A stretch of DNA of 64,000 bases from positions 1-64,000 of the forward strand of contig JBFXAF010000013.1 of the NCBI GenBank assembly GCA_050184585.1, written 5' to 3'. This DNA comes from JBFXAF01 sp050184585. GTDB lineage: Bacteria > Pseudomonadota > Alphaproteobacteria > Rhizobiales > Rhizobiaceae. The notes beneath the pieces were generated by a model. It saw only the letters and a program-made list of their open reading frames with translations. It was not told the origin of the DNA and ran no database searches. The translations under genes were made by a program, and so were the position numbers. This document shows, piece after piece, positions 17,503 to 26,450 of the stretch; position 1 is the first letter of the stretch; each line of letters starts with the position of its first letter.

Positions 17503-19379
17503 TGGGCGCGTCGGCGGAAGACCGGATCGCGGCCTACCTAGATGAGCAGGTGGCGCTCGACGCGCTCCGTTTCATCACCTGCGGCAGCGTCGACGATGGC
17601 AAGTCGACGCTGATCGGCCGCATGCTCTACGAGGCGCATATGGTCTTCGACGACCAGCTCGCGGAGCTCAAGGCTACCTCCAGGAAGCACGGGACCCAGG
17701 GGGACGACATCGACTTCGCGCTCCTGGTCGATGGTCTCGCCGCCGAGCGTGAGCAGGGAATCACCATCGACGTCGCCTACCGCTTCTTCACGACCAGCAA
17801 GCGAAAGTTCATCGTCGCCGATACCCCAGGCCACGAGCAATACACCCGCAACATGGTCACCGGCGCCTCGACCGCGCAAGTCGCGGTCATCCTCATCGAC
17901 GCCCGTCAGGGCGTTCTGACCCAGACGCGACGACATTCCCATATCGTCTCGCTGCTCGGCATCCGCCACGTAGTCCTCGCGGTCAACAAGATGGACCTAG
18001 TCGGTTTTGACGAAGCGGTCTTCGATGCAATCGTCGAAGACTATCAGGCCTTCGCATCGAAGCTTGGCTTCACTTCGGTCGTCCCGATCCCCCTGTCGGC
18101 CCTCAGGGGCGATAACATCACATCACGCTCCCCGAACACGTTGTGGTACTCCGGCCCCACGCTTCTCGGCTATCTCGAAGCCGTCGAAGCGCACGATCCG
18201 CGTTCGGACCATCCCTTCCGCTTCCACGTCCAGTTCGTCAGTCGGCCCAACGACAATTTTCGCGCCTATGCCGGAACCGTGGCGGCAGGCGCGATCGTCA
18301 GGGGGGATCAAGTCAGCGTTCTCCCTTCCGGCGAAGTCGCCGCCGTGGTCGAGATCCGGCTCGGCGAGTCCGTGCACGAGAAGGCGTTGGCCGGCCAGGC
18401 GGTGATGCTCACCCTCGATCGAGCGATCGACATTTCCCGCGGCGACGTGATCGTGGCCGCGCGGGCGCCTTGCGAAACGACAGACCAGTTCCAGGCCCAC
18501 CTCGTCTGGATGGATCGTGAGCCGGGTTTCGGTGGCCGCAGTTACTGGCTCAAGTGCGGCACGGCCACTGTCAACGCGACACTATCGGAAATACGCCACA
18601 AGCTTAATCCGAACACCTTGGCCGAGTTGCCCACGCGCTCGCTCGAGCAGAACGACATCGCCGTGGTCAAGCTCGCGCTGGATCGACCGATCGCCTTCGA
18701 ACCGTTTGCCGACTGTCCCCCGATGGGCTCCTTCGTTCTGATCGACCGGCAGAGCTGCGCGACGGTCGGAGCAGGCATGATCGATTTCGCGCTCCGTCGG
18801 GCGAGCAACGTCCAGCGTCAGACGTCGACCGTCGACCGCAACGCACGTGCGATCCTCAACGGACATGAGGGCAGGCTCCTATGGTTTACGGGGCTTTCGG
18901 GAGCGGGCAAGTCGACCATCGCGAATGCGCTCGAGATGCGCCTCCATCGCAAAGGATACCGCACCTACATCCTCGACGGCGACAATATCCGGCTCGGGCT
19001 GAACAGGGATCTCGGATTTACCGATGCTGATCGGGTGGAAAACATACGACGCGTCGCCGAGGTCGCAAAGCTGATGGTCGACGCCGGGCTGATTGTGATG
19101 ACAGCCTTCATTTCGCCCTTCGAGGCCGAGCGCAGGATGGCGCGTGAACTCTTCGCGGCCGAGGATTTTCGCCTCATCCACATCGCCACGCCGCTTGCCG
19201 TTGCCGAAGCGCGTGACCCCAAGGGTCTGTACAGGAAGGCCCGCCGCGGCGAGATCCCCAACTTCACCGGCATCGGCAGCCGCTACGAGCAGCCCGCGAA
19301 CGCGGACCTGACTTACGATACCTCGACGCGGACGGCAGACGAAATCGCGGACGACATCCTTCGTCAGTTGAAGTTCTGA
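17502..19379 (+). CDS. cysNC: Bifunctional sulfate adenylyltransferase subunit 1 / adenylylsulfate kinase
   Basis: The 625-residue fusion is of the NodQ/CysNC type. The N-terminal EF-Tu-like GTPase has GSVDDGKST, DTPGHEQYTRNM and NKMD and drives APS formation by CysD. The C-terminal kinase starts at about residue 450 with GLSGAGKST and has DGDNIRLGLN and FISPFEAERR; it phosphorylates APS to PAPS. Because an APS kinase is present, the pair supplies PAPS, the donor for sulfotransferases, or feeds PAPS reduction. Rhizobial NodPQ-like pairs sulfate Nod factors and surface polysaccharides. The ATG at 17502 overlaps the cysD stop (TGATG). No sulfotransferase is visible in the window. Confidence 0.93.
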   Translation: MGASAEDRIAAYLDEQVALDALRFITCGSVDDGKSTLIGRMLYEAHMVFDDQLAELKATSRKHGTQGDDIDFALLVDGLAAEREQGITIDVAYRFFTTSKRKFIVADTPGHEQYTRNMVTGASTAQVAVILIDARQGVLTQTRRHSHIVSLLGIRHVVLAVNKMDLVGFDEAVFDAIVEDYQAFASKLGFTSVVPIPLSALRGDNITSRSPNTLWYSGPTLLGYLEAVEAHDPRSDHPFRFHVQFVSRPNDNFRAYAGTVAAGAIVRGDQVSVLPSGEVAAVVEIRLGESVHEKALAGQAVMLTLDRAIDISRGDVIVAARAPCETTDQFQAHLVWMDREPGFGGRSYWLKCGTATVNATLSEIRHKLNPNTLAELPTRSLEQNDIAVVKLALDRPIAFEPFADCPPMGSFVLIDRQSCATVGAGMIDFALRRASNVQRQTSTVDRNARAILNGHEGRLLWFTGLSGAGKSTIANALEMRLHRKGYRTYILDGDNIRLGLNRDLGFTDADRVENIRRVAEVAKLMVDAGLIVMTAFISPFEAERRMARELFAAEDFRLIHIATPLAVAEARDPKGLYRKARRGEIPNFTGIGSRYEQPANADLTYDTSTRTADEIADDILRQLKF

Positions 19380-19387
19380 GATAGCCC

Positions 19388-20053
19388 TCAGCCCCCGTCC
19401 GGCTGTCGGTCGGGCGCCGCATCCTGGAACGCGGCGACCTGGGCGCAGGCCGCGGCCGTCGCCACGATCTTCGGGAACGCTGTCAGGTCGACCTCGAAGC
19501 GGCGGGCGTTGAAGACCTGCGGCACCAAGTAGACGTCGGCGAGGCCCGGCGCTTCTCCGAACGCGAAGGGTGTCCCGGTCATGAGCGTCTCGATCGCCTC
19601 GAAACCCTGCGTCACCCAGGAACCGATCCACTCCTTGCGCTGTCCCTCGCTGGCGTCGAACCGGTCGCGCAGGGCGTCGAGCGTCGACAGGTTGTTGAGC
19701 GGGTGGATATCGCAGGCGACGATCGCCGCGACCGCCCTGACCCTTGCCCGTTCGAGCCGGTCGACCGGCAACAGTGGCGGTGACGGGAACGCCTCCTCGA
19801 TCCATTCGATGATGGCAGGCGACTGGACGAGCGTTGTCGATCGTCCATCCTCGTCGATGACGAGGGCGGGCACGCGCTTCTGGGGATTGATCGCCTCGTA
19901 CCAGGGGGACCTGTGCTGTCCGCCGTCACGTATGAGGTGGACCGGCGCGATGTCGTAGGCGATGCCCTTGAGATTGAGGGCGATACGCACCCTATACGCC
20001 GCAGAGGAGCGGAAGTAGCTGTACAGCGTCAGCTTCGGTTGGCCATCGGTCAT
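19388..20053 (-). CDS. maiA: Maleylacetoacetate isomerase / zeta-class glutathione transferase
   Basis: The 221-residue protein has the zeta-GST N-terminal signature YFRSSAAYRVRIALNLKG, with the SSxxYRVRIAL glutathione site, then NPQKRVPALVIDEDG and QSPAIIEWIEE. The C-terminal helical domain includes CDIHPLNNL. The family isomerises maleylacetoacetate or maleylpyruvate with glutathione as cofactor. The frame is open to 20101, but ATG 20053 gives the usual N-terminus. It is last in the minus-strand ABC-importer operon. Its presence hints that the pathway passes through a cis-enoic acid, but zeta GSTs also act on alpha-haloacids, so the assignment is by family only. Confidence 0.87.
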   Translation of the reverse strand: MTDGQPKLTLYSYFRSSAAYRVRIALNLKGIAYDIAPVHLIRDGGQHRSPWYEAINPQKRVPALVIDEDGRSTTLVQSPAIIEWIEEAFPSPPLLPVDRLERARVRAVAAIVACDIHPLNNLSTLDALRDRFDASEGQRKEWIGSWVTQGFEAIETLMTGTPFAFGEAPGLADVYLVPQVFNARRFEVDLTAFPKIVATAAACAQVAAFQDAAPDRQPDGG

Positions 20054-20116
20054 CGCAACTTCTCCTCCGCGGCGGGAAGAAGCTGGCCACGGCGAGATCA
20101 AACCGTCAACCGTCGC

Positions 20117-21355
20117 TCAGACGACCCCGTCCGCCTCCAGCCCTGCCAGTTCGGCCGATCCGATGCCGAGCAGCGAGCCGTAGACATCGGCGTTGTCCTT
20201 GCCCGGCCGGTCGGCGCCGAGCCACGATACGTCGCCGGGCGTCTCGGACATCTTCGGTGCCACGCCCGGCACCGCGATCGTACCGAAGCGCGGATCCTGC
20301 TTTCTGAGGATCATCTCGCGCGCCTGGAAATGCGGGTCGGAAGCGATCTCGGCGATCGAGTTGATCGGCCCGCAGACCACCCCGTGCGTATCGAGCACCT
20401 CGAACAGCTCTTCCTTGGACAGCGTCCGGGTCCAGTCGGCGATCATGCCGTCGAGCAACGCCATGTTGTGGCCGCGCGCGACATGGGTCGAGAACCGCGG
20501 GTCTTCAGACAGGCGCGGTTGTCCCATCGCCTGACAGAGCCTGCGGAACATCGGGTCGACATTGGCGGCGATCACCATGTAGGTGCCGTCCCTGGTCGGA
20601 TAGATGTTCGACGGCGCAACGTTCTGCAGCCCGGTTCCCGAGGGCTGCCGGACGACGCCGCACTTGTCGTATTCGGGCAGCGTGCTCTCAAGCATCGAAA
20701 AGCAGCTTTCGACGATCGATGCGTCGATCACCTGGCCCTTGCCGCCGCCGGCCGCGTCGCGCCAGTAGAGCGCCATCATCAGCCCCTCGAAGGCGAACAG
20801 CGCCGTCAAGGTGTCGCCGAGCGAGATGCCGAAGCGCGGCGGCGGCGTGTCCGGAAAACCGTTGATGTGGCGGATGCCGCCCATCGCCTCTCCGACGCTG
20901 GCGAAACCGGGCCGGTCGGCATAGGGCCCGGTCTGCCCGTATCCGGAAACCCGCACGACGATGAGCCGCGGGTTTTCCTTCTGAAGCTGCTCCGGTCCGA
21001 GATCCCACTTCTCCAGCGTTCCGGGCTTGAAGTTCTCGACCATCGCGTCGGAGGCGAGCACGAGCCGCCGCACCAGGTCGCGACCGCGCGGGTCGCGCAG
21101 GTTGGCCGTCACGGACTTCTTGTTGCGGGCGAGCGTCGGCCACCACAGGCTGTGGCCCTCGTAGCGGTGGTGGCCCCATTCGCGCATCGGGTCGCCCGCG
21201 CCGGGCGTCTCGATCTTGATGACCTCGGCGCCGAAATCGGCGAGCCGGCTGCCGACGAACGGACCGGCGAGCAACTGGCCGGCCTCGACGACGCGGATGC
21301 CGGACAACGGACCGGACGGGGCGCCACCGGTGGGGCGCGGCGTGGTCGCGTTCAT
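20117..21355 (-). CDS. CaiB/BaiF family III CoA-transferase
   Basis: The 412-residue protein transfers CoA between acyl-CoA and free carboxylates. Evidence includes LSGIRVVEAGQLLAGPFVG, the FGAEVIKIETPGAGDP loop, NFKPGTLEKWDLG, and the putative catalytic Asp in GISLGDTLTALFA. ATG 21355 is preceded by GGGAGA and overlaps the stop of the hydrolase-fold gene (ATGA). It is sixth in the seven-gene operon. It probably activates the organic acid released by the pathway. A second family member lies at 37744-38952, so two different acids may be activated. Confidence 0.9.
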   Translation of the reverse strand: MNATTPRPTGGAPSGPLSGIRVVEAGQLLAGPFVGSRLADFGAEVIKIETPGAGDPMREWGHHRYEGHSLWWPTLARNKKSVTANLRDPRGRDLVRRLVLASDAMVENFKPGTLEKWDLGPEQLQKENPRLIVVRVSGYGQTGPYADRPGFASVGEAMGGIRHINGFPDTPPPRFGISLGDTLTALFAFEGLMMALYWRDAAGGGKGQVIDASIVESCFSMLESTLPEYDKCGVVRQPSGTGLQNVAPSNIYPTRDGTYMVIAANVDPMFRRLCQAMGQPRLSEDPRFSTHVARGHNMALLDGMIADWTRTLSKEELFEVLDTHGVVCGPINSIAEIASDPHFQAREMILRKQDPRFGTIAVPGVAPKMSETPGDVSWLGADRPGKDNADVYGSLLGIGSAELAGLEADGVV

Positions 21356-22179
21356 TGCAGTCTCCCACCCTTGGAATCCACCCCGGCGAGGAAGCCCAGC
21401 AGAAGGTCGGAAAACCTTCCGCGCATTTCCTTGCCGGCGACGACATGGGCCGCCCCTTCGAGCACCGCGCCGCGCGCGTTCGGCACCGCCTCTTCGATCG
21501 GTTTCGTCAGCCGAGGACCGGTCACCTGGTCCAGCGGGCAATGGATCACCAGCGTGTCGGCGGCGATTTCGCCGAGGCGTTCCGTGACGTCATGCGCCAG
21601 GCAGGAATGGATGAGCCGCTCGTGCGCGGGCAAGCGGCCGTTGAGTTCGCGCCACGGTCCCTTCGGTCCGAGGATCCGGTGCTCGTTCTCCAGGTAGTAG
21701 GTTTCGTCGAACGACCAGAGGCAGACGAGTTTCTGGAACGCCGCCCAGCCCAGTCCGCGATGCACCTCGCGCAGCATCTCCATCTGGTGGGTGAAAAGTG
21801 CGTCCGGCTTGGCCCAGGTTCCCATGTTGACCATCGAGCGGACCAGTTCCGGACGCGCCAGCGCGAGTTCCTGCGCGATGCAGGCGCCCAGACCCACGAG
21901 GCCGATCACATGGACATCGCGCCAGCCCAGATGGTCCAGCAGCCCCGCCACGTCCCCGGCGTAGAGCTTCGTCGTCGGCTCGATCGAAAGGTCGTCGTCG
22001 GATTCGCCGATGCCGCGATGGTCGAAGATGGCGACGCTGTAGCGCTCGGTCAGCCCGCGGGCGAGATGCCGCTCCTCGCCGTGGCAGAACGTACCCCAGC
22101 CGCCCATGCAGAGCGCGGGCGGCCCGCTGCCGTGCACCTCGTAGTACATCTGGTGTCCGTTGATCGTCGCGACCGGCAC
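21352..22179 (-). CDS. Alpha/beta-hydrolase-fold protein lacking the usual nucleophile serine
   Basis: The 275-residue protein has the alpha/beta-hydrolase layout: GGWGTF oxyanion region, FDHRGIGESD, the nucleophile-elbow position in VHVIGLVGLGACIAQE, an acid in HCPLDQVTG and a late histidine in EGAAHVV. At the elbow the expected G-x-S-x-G reads G-L-V-G-L-G, so the serine is Val95. A cysteine (Cys100) lies five residues on but is not at the elbow. GTG 22179 is chosen because AGGAGG lies five bases upstream (22185-22190). The open frame to 22218 would bypass it. The protein may be non-hydrolytic, for example a C-C lyase, decarboxylase or binding protein. It is coupled to the CoA-transferase gene. 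Confidence 0.8.
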   Translation of the reverse strand: MPVATINGHQMYYEVHGSGPPALCMGGWGTFCHGEERHLARGLTERYSVAIFDHRGIGESDDDLSIEPTTKLYAGDVAGLLDHLGWRDVHVIGLVGLGACIAQELALARPELVRSMVNMGTWAKPDALFTHQMEMLREVHRGLGWAAFQKLVCLWSFDETYYLENEHRILGPKGPWRELNGRLPAHERLIHSCLAHDVTERLGEIAADTLVIHCPLDQVTGPRLTKPIEEAVPNARGAVLEGAAHVVAGKEMRGRFSDLLLGFLAGVDSKGGRLQ

Positions 22180-22228
22180 GTCGTCCTCCTGCTTTTTGTT
22201 TGGCGCCCGGCGGCGCAACCTCGAATGC

Positions 22229-22543
22229 TCAGTCCAGTCCCATCGAGAACGGCGGCTCGGGCGGCAGCGTCCGGTAGGGCGCCGTTCGCCATTGCACCAT
22301 TCCCGCGCTCACCCCGAGGTCGCCGCAGAAGCTGCGCCACGCCAGCACGCGTTCCGGTCGCTCCGCCGGCACCGCAAGGCACACGACCTCGCCGCGCGGC
22401 CGCCCGTCGGCGCGGAACAGCGCCACCGGTCGGTGGTTGTCCGCCAGCCAGCGCTCCAGCGCGCGCAGCTTCCTCACGCCTGCCTCGTAGTCCGGCATGA
22501 GCGGCACCCTTACGACCACGTTCTGCCAACCCGCTTCGTCCAT
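22229..22543 (-). CDS. Hypothetical protein, 104 aa
   Basis: This small frame lies between the ABC permease and the hydrolase-fold gene on the same strand, with gaps of 44 and 49 bp. It is chosen from a longer open frame because the part upstream of ATG 22543 overlaps the permease and reads as a shadow. The sequence is mixed alpha/beta, starts MDEAGWQNVVVRVPLM and has two cysteines (VVCLAVP and SFCGDLGV). I do not recognise a family. Its position suggests a role tied to uptake or first-step catabolism. It has no signal peptide and no membrane segment. Confidence 0.6.
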   Translation of the reverse strand: MDEAGWQNVVVRVPLMPDYEAGVRKLRALERWLADNHRPVALFRADGRPRGEVVCLAVPAERPERVLAWRSFCGDLGVSAGMVQWRTAPYRTLPPEPPFSMGLD

Positions 22544-22587
22544 CGCCGCATCCTGCCGACGGGCGCTGCGCCCGGCTCCATCAACCC

Positions 22588-23673
22588 CTACCCGCCGAAT
22601 TCCATCGGCCGCCGCCGCCTCACCAGTTGCGACGCCGCCACCGCGAGGATCAGCCCGCCGCCGTAGAACAGGTCCTGCACGAAGTTCTGGATGCCGAAGA
22701 TCTGCAGGCCGGAAATGCCGGTCGCGAGCAGGAACACGCCGATGAATGAACCCCAGGGGTTGAAGCGTCCGGGCACGATCGAGGTGGCGCCGAGGAAGGC
22801 GGCCGCGAAGGCGGGCAGCAGCAGGCCGAGCCGGGAACTCGGATCCGCGGAGCCGTTCACGCCGATGGCGAGGATGCCCGCGATGGCGGCGATCACCGCC
22901 GAGCCGATGAGCGCCCACGCCCGGACGGCGTCGGTGCGGATGCCCGCCAACCGGGCGACTTCGCGGGCGCGGCCCACGAACAGGAGCTTGCGGCCTTGGG
23001 TCGTGTATTCGAGGAAGTACCACATGAGCACGCATAGGATGAGCGCGTACCAAAAGGACATCGAAACGTTGAAAAGCCGGGTCTGGTTCACCCATTCGAT
23101 GAGTTCCGGATTGACCCCGAAGATCGAGATCGTCCGCGACGCGCTGATCCACTTCGCGATGCCGATCACGAAGGTCGCCATGCCGAGCGTGACGATCAGG
23201 GAATGGATCCGGAAGTAGATGGTGAAGAACGCGTTGGCCGCGCCGATCGCCGCGCCGACCAGGAGCCCGATGATCACCGCCAGCCCCGTCGGGGTTTGCT
23301 GCGTGGAGATCAGGATCGCGACGACGAGCGCCACCAGCGTCATCGTCGAGGCGATCGACAGGTCGAAATCGCCGGCCGTGAGCGGCAGCAGGAGGCCCAG
23401 CGTCAGCACCACGAGCACGCCCTGCGTGCCGAACATGGTGGAGAAGTTGATCCAGGTCAGGAAGCGCGAGGAGCCGTAGACATAGTTGTCGATCAACGCG
23501 AAGGCGGCGATCAGCAGCGCCCAGATGCCGATGATCGCGTAGCGCTCGATGAAGCCCTTCACGCCGCCCGAGCCGGCGCCCTGCCCGCGCCGCTGCTCCT
23601 GCAGGCTGCGGACCTTTCGTTCCAGCTCGGCGATGCGCGCTTCGTACTCGGCGATCGAGCCTTTGGGGCTCAC
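22588..23673 (-). CDS. ABC transporter permease, ribose/sugar-type (BPD_transp_2), with N-terminal coiled coil
   Basis: The 361-residue inner-membrane permease has about 9-10 hydrophobic helices. LTAGDFDLSIASTM and IGAANAFF are typical of RbsC/YtfT-type permeases, as is GRNP-like REVARLAGIRTD in the coupling region. GTG 23673 overlaps the ATPase stop (GTGA). The first ~30 residues, before the first TM, form a charged heptad helix (IAEYEARIAELERKVRSLQ) that such permeases normally lack. A similar helix begins the HyuA protein encoded divergently. It would partner the ATPase and binding protein of the same operon. The substrate is unknown. Confidence 0.88.
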   Translation of the reverse strand: MSPKGSIAEYEARIAELERKVRSLQEQRRGQGAGSGGVKGFIERYAIIGIWALLIAAFALIDNYVYGSSRFLTWINFSTMFGTQGVLVVLTLGLLLPLTAGDFDLSIASTMTLVALVVAILISTQQTPTGLAVIIGLLVGAAIGAANAFFTIYFRIHSLIVTLGMATFVIGIAKWISASRTISIFGVNPELIEWVNQTRLFNVSMSFWYALILCVLMWYFLEYTTQGRKLLFVGRAREVARLAGIRTDAVRAWALIGSAVIAAIAGILAIGVNGSADPSSRLGLLLPAFAAAFLGATSIVPGRFNPWGSFIGVFLLATGISGLQIFGIQNFVQDLFYGGGLILAVAASQLVRRRRPMEFGG

Positions 23674-25241
23674 GCCGTGAGCGCCGTCGCGTTGATCGAC
23701 AGACCCGTGTAGCACTGGTAGGTGATCTCCTCTTTGGTCACGTCGTCTCCGGTCAGTTCAGCCACGACCTTGCCGTGGGCGAACACCAGCACGCGGTTGC
23801 AGATCTGGGCAAGCTGCTCGGCGTCGGTCGAGGCGCAGATGACCACGGCCCCCGCCTGCGCCGCCTTGTCGATCGCGGCGAAAACCTGCTGGCGCGCGCC
23901 GACGTCGACGCCCTGCGTGGGCTCGTCGAGGAGCAGCAGCCGCGGCTCGATCTCCAGCCATTTCGCCAAAAGCACCTTCTGCTGGTTGCCGCCGCTGAGA
24001 TTCTCGAGATAGAGCGCCGGATTGTTCGGGCGCACGTCGTGCGCCTTGCCGACGTCGGCCGCCCATCGGAACAGCCCGCTCCGGTCCAGCCCGAGCCCGG
24101 CCGCGAACCGCGACAGCGACGGCAGACCGAGATTGTCGGCGACCGGCAGCGAACCTGCGCCGCTGGCCCCGATCCGGTCGGCCGGAAGATAGCCGATACG
24201 CAGCTCGATCGCCTTCTGGGGCGTCATTTCTGCAAGGTCGAACGTCTGCTCGCCGAGGCGCAGCGTCCCCGACTTCGCCCTGCGGGCGCCATAGACGAGC
24301 GCCGGCACCTCGTCGAAACCCGACCCGATCAGGCCGGTGAGGCCGACCACCTCGCCCTCAGCCAGCTTGAGGTCCAGGTCGCCGCACACCTGCCCGCTCA
24401 TTCCGGAGATTTCGACCGCCGGGGTCCGTGCAAGGGTCACGACATGGCTCGTGCGGAACTGCTGGACTCTCTTGCCCACGATCATCTCGACGAAGTCCTC
24501 GGGCCGCGCATGTGCGGTCTCGACAGTACCGGCCACCCGCCCGTCGCGCAGCACCGTGGCACGGTCGGTGATCTCCAGGATTTCCTCCACGTCGTGGCTG
24601 ACGAAGATGACCGACGCGCCTTTCGCCACCACATGGCGCACCAGCGCGAACAGGCGGTCCACGCCGACCTTCGGCAGAAACGGCGTCGGCTCGTCGAGCA
24701 CCAGGATGCCGTCGCCGCCATGGTCAGCCTGGTTCGCTCGGACCTCCTCGATCGCCCGGACGATGGCGACGAGGCAGCGGTCGACCTGCGGCAGCTCGGC
24801 GATCGTCGCGTTCGGATCGATGGCAAGCCCGTACTCGGCGAAGATCGCGCGGATGCGCGCCGCCTCGCGCCTCCAGTCGATGCGCCAGCGGGTCTCTGCC
24901 ACGAAATCACTGAGGCAGATGTTCTCCATCACGCTGAGCGAAGGTATCAGGCCGAGATGCTGGTGCACGAAGGCGAGGCCCAGCTTCCGGAACTCGCCGG
25001 CCGCAAGCGGCATGGCGATCTCCCGGCCGTAGAGCGTCAGCCTTGCGCCGGGCTCGGGCGCATGGAAGCCGGACAGGACCTTGATCAGGGTGGACTTCCC
25101 CGATCCGTTCTGCCCGAGCAGCCCGTGAACCTCGCCGCGCCTGACGCTCAGCGAAACGCCATCGAGTGCGACGGCGCCGCCGAAGCGCTTGCTCAGGTCG
25201 CGGATGTCGAGCGCCGGCTCAGCCGTGTCCGACCGCGCCAT
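23670..25241 (-). CDS. Sugar-type ABC transporter ATPase with two nucleotide-binding domains
   Basis: The 523-residue RbsA/MglA-type protein contains two ABC domains. Domain 1 has GQNGSGKST (43-51) and ILVLDEPT, but its signature position is degenerate (AELPQVDRC). Domain 2 has a degenerate Walker A (GLIGSGFDE) but an intact signature, LSGGNQQKVLLAKWL, and LLLLDEPTQGVDVGA. This complementary degeneracy is common in two-domain sugar ABC ATPases, so the pair is probably active. It is second in the operon after the binding protein, 27 bp downstream, and overlaps the permease gene. Confidence 0.9.
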   Translation of the reverse strand: MARSDTAEPALDIRDLSKRFGGAVALDGVSLSVRRGEVHGLLGQNGSGKSTLIKVLSGFHAPEPGARLTLYGREIAMPLAAGEFRKLGLAFVHQHLGLIPSLSVMENICLSDFVAETRWRIDWRREAARIRAIFAEYGLAIDPNATIAELPQVDRCLVAIVRAIEEVRANQADHGGDGILVLDEPTPFLPKVGVDRLFALVRHVVAKGASVIFVSHDVEEILEITDRATVLRDGRVAGTVETAHARPEDFVEMIVGKRVQQFRTSHVVTLARTPAVEISGMSGQVCGDLDLKLAEGEVVGLTGLIGSGFDEVPALVYGARRAKSGTLRLGEQTFDLAEMTPQKAIELRIGYLPADRIGASGAGSLPVADNLGLPSLSRFAAGLGLDRSGLFRWAADVGKAHDVRPNNPALYLENLSGGNQQKVLLAKWLEIEPRLLLLDEPTQGVDVGARQQVFAAIDKAAQAGAVVICASTDAEQLAQICNRVLVFAHGKVVAELTGDDVTKEEITYQCYTGLSINATALTA

Positions 25242-25268
25242 GGGTCCGGCTCCACGCCGGTGCCATTC

Positions 25269-26375
25269 CTATTGCAGGCCCCACAGCTTCTTGAAGCCGT
25301 CGATATGACCGTCGCCATAGCCGCCGTAGCCGGCCGGCACGCCCGCATCCTTAACGTTGCCATCGTCGAAGATGTAGAGCGGCGTGTTGAGCTCGGTAAT
25401 CTCGCCCTTGTCGCAGAGCAGCCGCATCATGCCGTCCACGGCGGCATAGCCGACCCACGACAGGCTCTCGCCGACATTCATCTCCATCAGGTCGCCGTCA
25501 CGCAGGAGGTCGAGCGTGAACGGCGTCCCGTTGTAGCTGGCGATGCGCACGTCGTTGCGGTTGGAGAGCGTCAGCGCCGGAACCACGAAGGCCGACATGG
25601 AATCGTAGATCGGCAGGATGTAGTTGATGCCCGGATCGGCGACGAGCGCCGACTGCACCTCCGGCTGGATCTTCGAGCCCCACTCGACGACCGGCACGTT
25701 GATGTAGGTGTGCTTGCAGCCCTCGCAGTTGGCGTCGAGATACTCCTGGATCGCCTTGACGAACGGCCCGGTCGGCAGGATCTCGTCGGAGCCGATGATG
25801 ACCGCGTTGACCTTGCCCTCGGTCTTCTCAATCGCCCAGGCGGCCATGATCTGGCCGGCGCGGGTATAGTTCATCGAGAAGTTGCCGTCGACGAGATCGT
25901 TCTTCGTCTGGGTCACGTCGTAGAGGTGGGTAGCGGTGATCTTTATGCCCTTGGCCTTTGCTTCGGCAAGCTGCGGGCCGAGCGCTTCCGGCGGGATGCC
26001 GCCCTGGATGTCGATGATGTCGTAGCCTTCCGCGGTCGCCGACGTGACCGCCTGCACCCACTGGTCGACGTTGAGCTGGTTCTCGGAGACCTTCAGATCG
26101 AAGCCGACCGCGGCGGCCGCCTCGATCTCGGCCTTGCCGATCTCGACGTTGAACGGGTTCTCCTGGGTCAGCGGCACGACGAAGACCTTCTTGCCGGCCA
26201 TGCAGGCCTTGGCGTCGAACGGATCGCCGGGTGCGGTGAAGCTTGGTGTCTTGCGCGCATCGGCGACGAGCGCCTTTGCATCGTCGATGCCGGCTGCGCC
26301 GGCGAGGCTGGAGATGGCGATCGTCGAGGCGAACGCCGCCGTGGCGAGCGCGAGGCTGCGGAAGCTCTTCTGCAT
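25269..26375 (-). CDS. ABC transporter periplasmic substrate-binding protein (RbsB/Peripla_BP_4 type)
   Basis: The 368-residue protein begins with a Sec signal peptide ending in SSLAGA (about residues 1-27). KVFVVPLTQENPFNVEIGKAE and IIDIQGGIPPEALGPQL then follow the sugar-type periplasmic binding fold. AAGG AGAA lies before ATG 26375. It is the first gene of the seven-gene minus-strand operon and diverges from hyuA. A cysteine pair, DANCEGCKH, may form a disulfide. The binding-protein class usually takes sugars, but in this setting the ligand may instead be the N-heterocycle or its glycoside. It cannot be read from sequence. Confidence 0.9.
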   Translation of the reverse strand: MQKSFRSLALATAAFASTIAISSLAGAAGIDDAKALVADARKTPSFTAPGDPFDAKACMAGKKVFVVPLTQENPFNVEIGKAEIEAAAAVGFDLKVSENQLNVDQWVQAVTSATAEGYDIIDIQGGIPPEALGPQLAEAKAKGIKITATHLYDVTQTKNDLVDGNFSMNYTRAGQIMAAWAIEKTEGKVNAVIIGSDEILPTGPFVKAIQEYLDANCEGCKHTYINVPVVEWGSKIQPEVQSALVADPGINYILPIYDSMSAFVVPALTLSNRNDVRIASYNGTPFTLDLLRDGDLMEMNVGESLSWVGYAAVDGMMRLLCDKGEITELNTPLYIFDDGNVKDAGVPAGYGGYGDGHIDGFKKLWGLQ

Positions 26376-26436
26376 TTTGGTTTCTCCTTGTTCCCCTGTT
26401 TTACGAAACGTTAGCACAGCGTTTTTGGCCACACAA

Positions 26437-26450
26437 TTGGTCTGGACAAA
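26437..26450. promoter_or_regulatory. Candidate operator in the importer/hyuA divergent promoter
   Basis: TTGGTCTGGACAAA lies in the 285-bp region between the binding-protein gene and hyuA. Its GTCTGGACAAA part is the exact reverse complement of TTTGTCCAGAC at 32979-32989, ahead of the second catabolic operon. Thirteen bases to the left, AAACG (26406-26410) and CGTTT (26420-26424) form another small dyad. The GntR/HutC regulator encoded at 40387 is the leading candidate binder; that is inference. Confidence 0.45.

Noticed and set aside
23775..26414. 879-codon plus-strand open frame opposite the ABC importer genes
   Set aside because: It is the antisense shadow of the ATPase and binding-protein genes, rich in Arg/Asp/His runs and without any domain signature.
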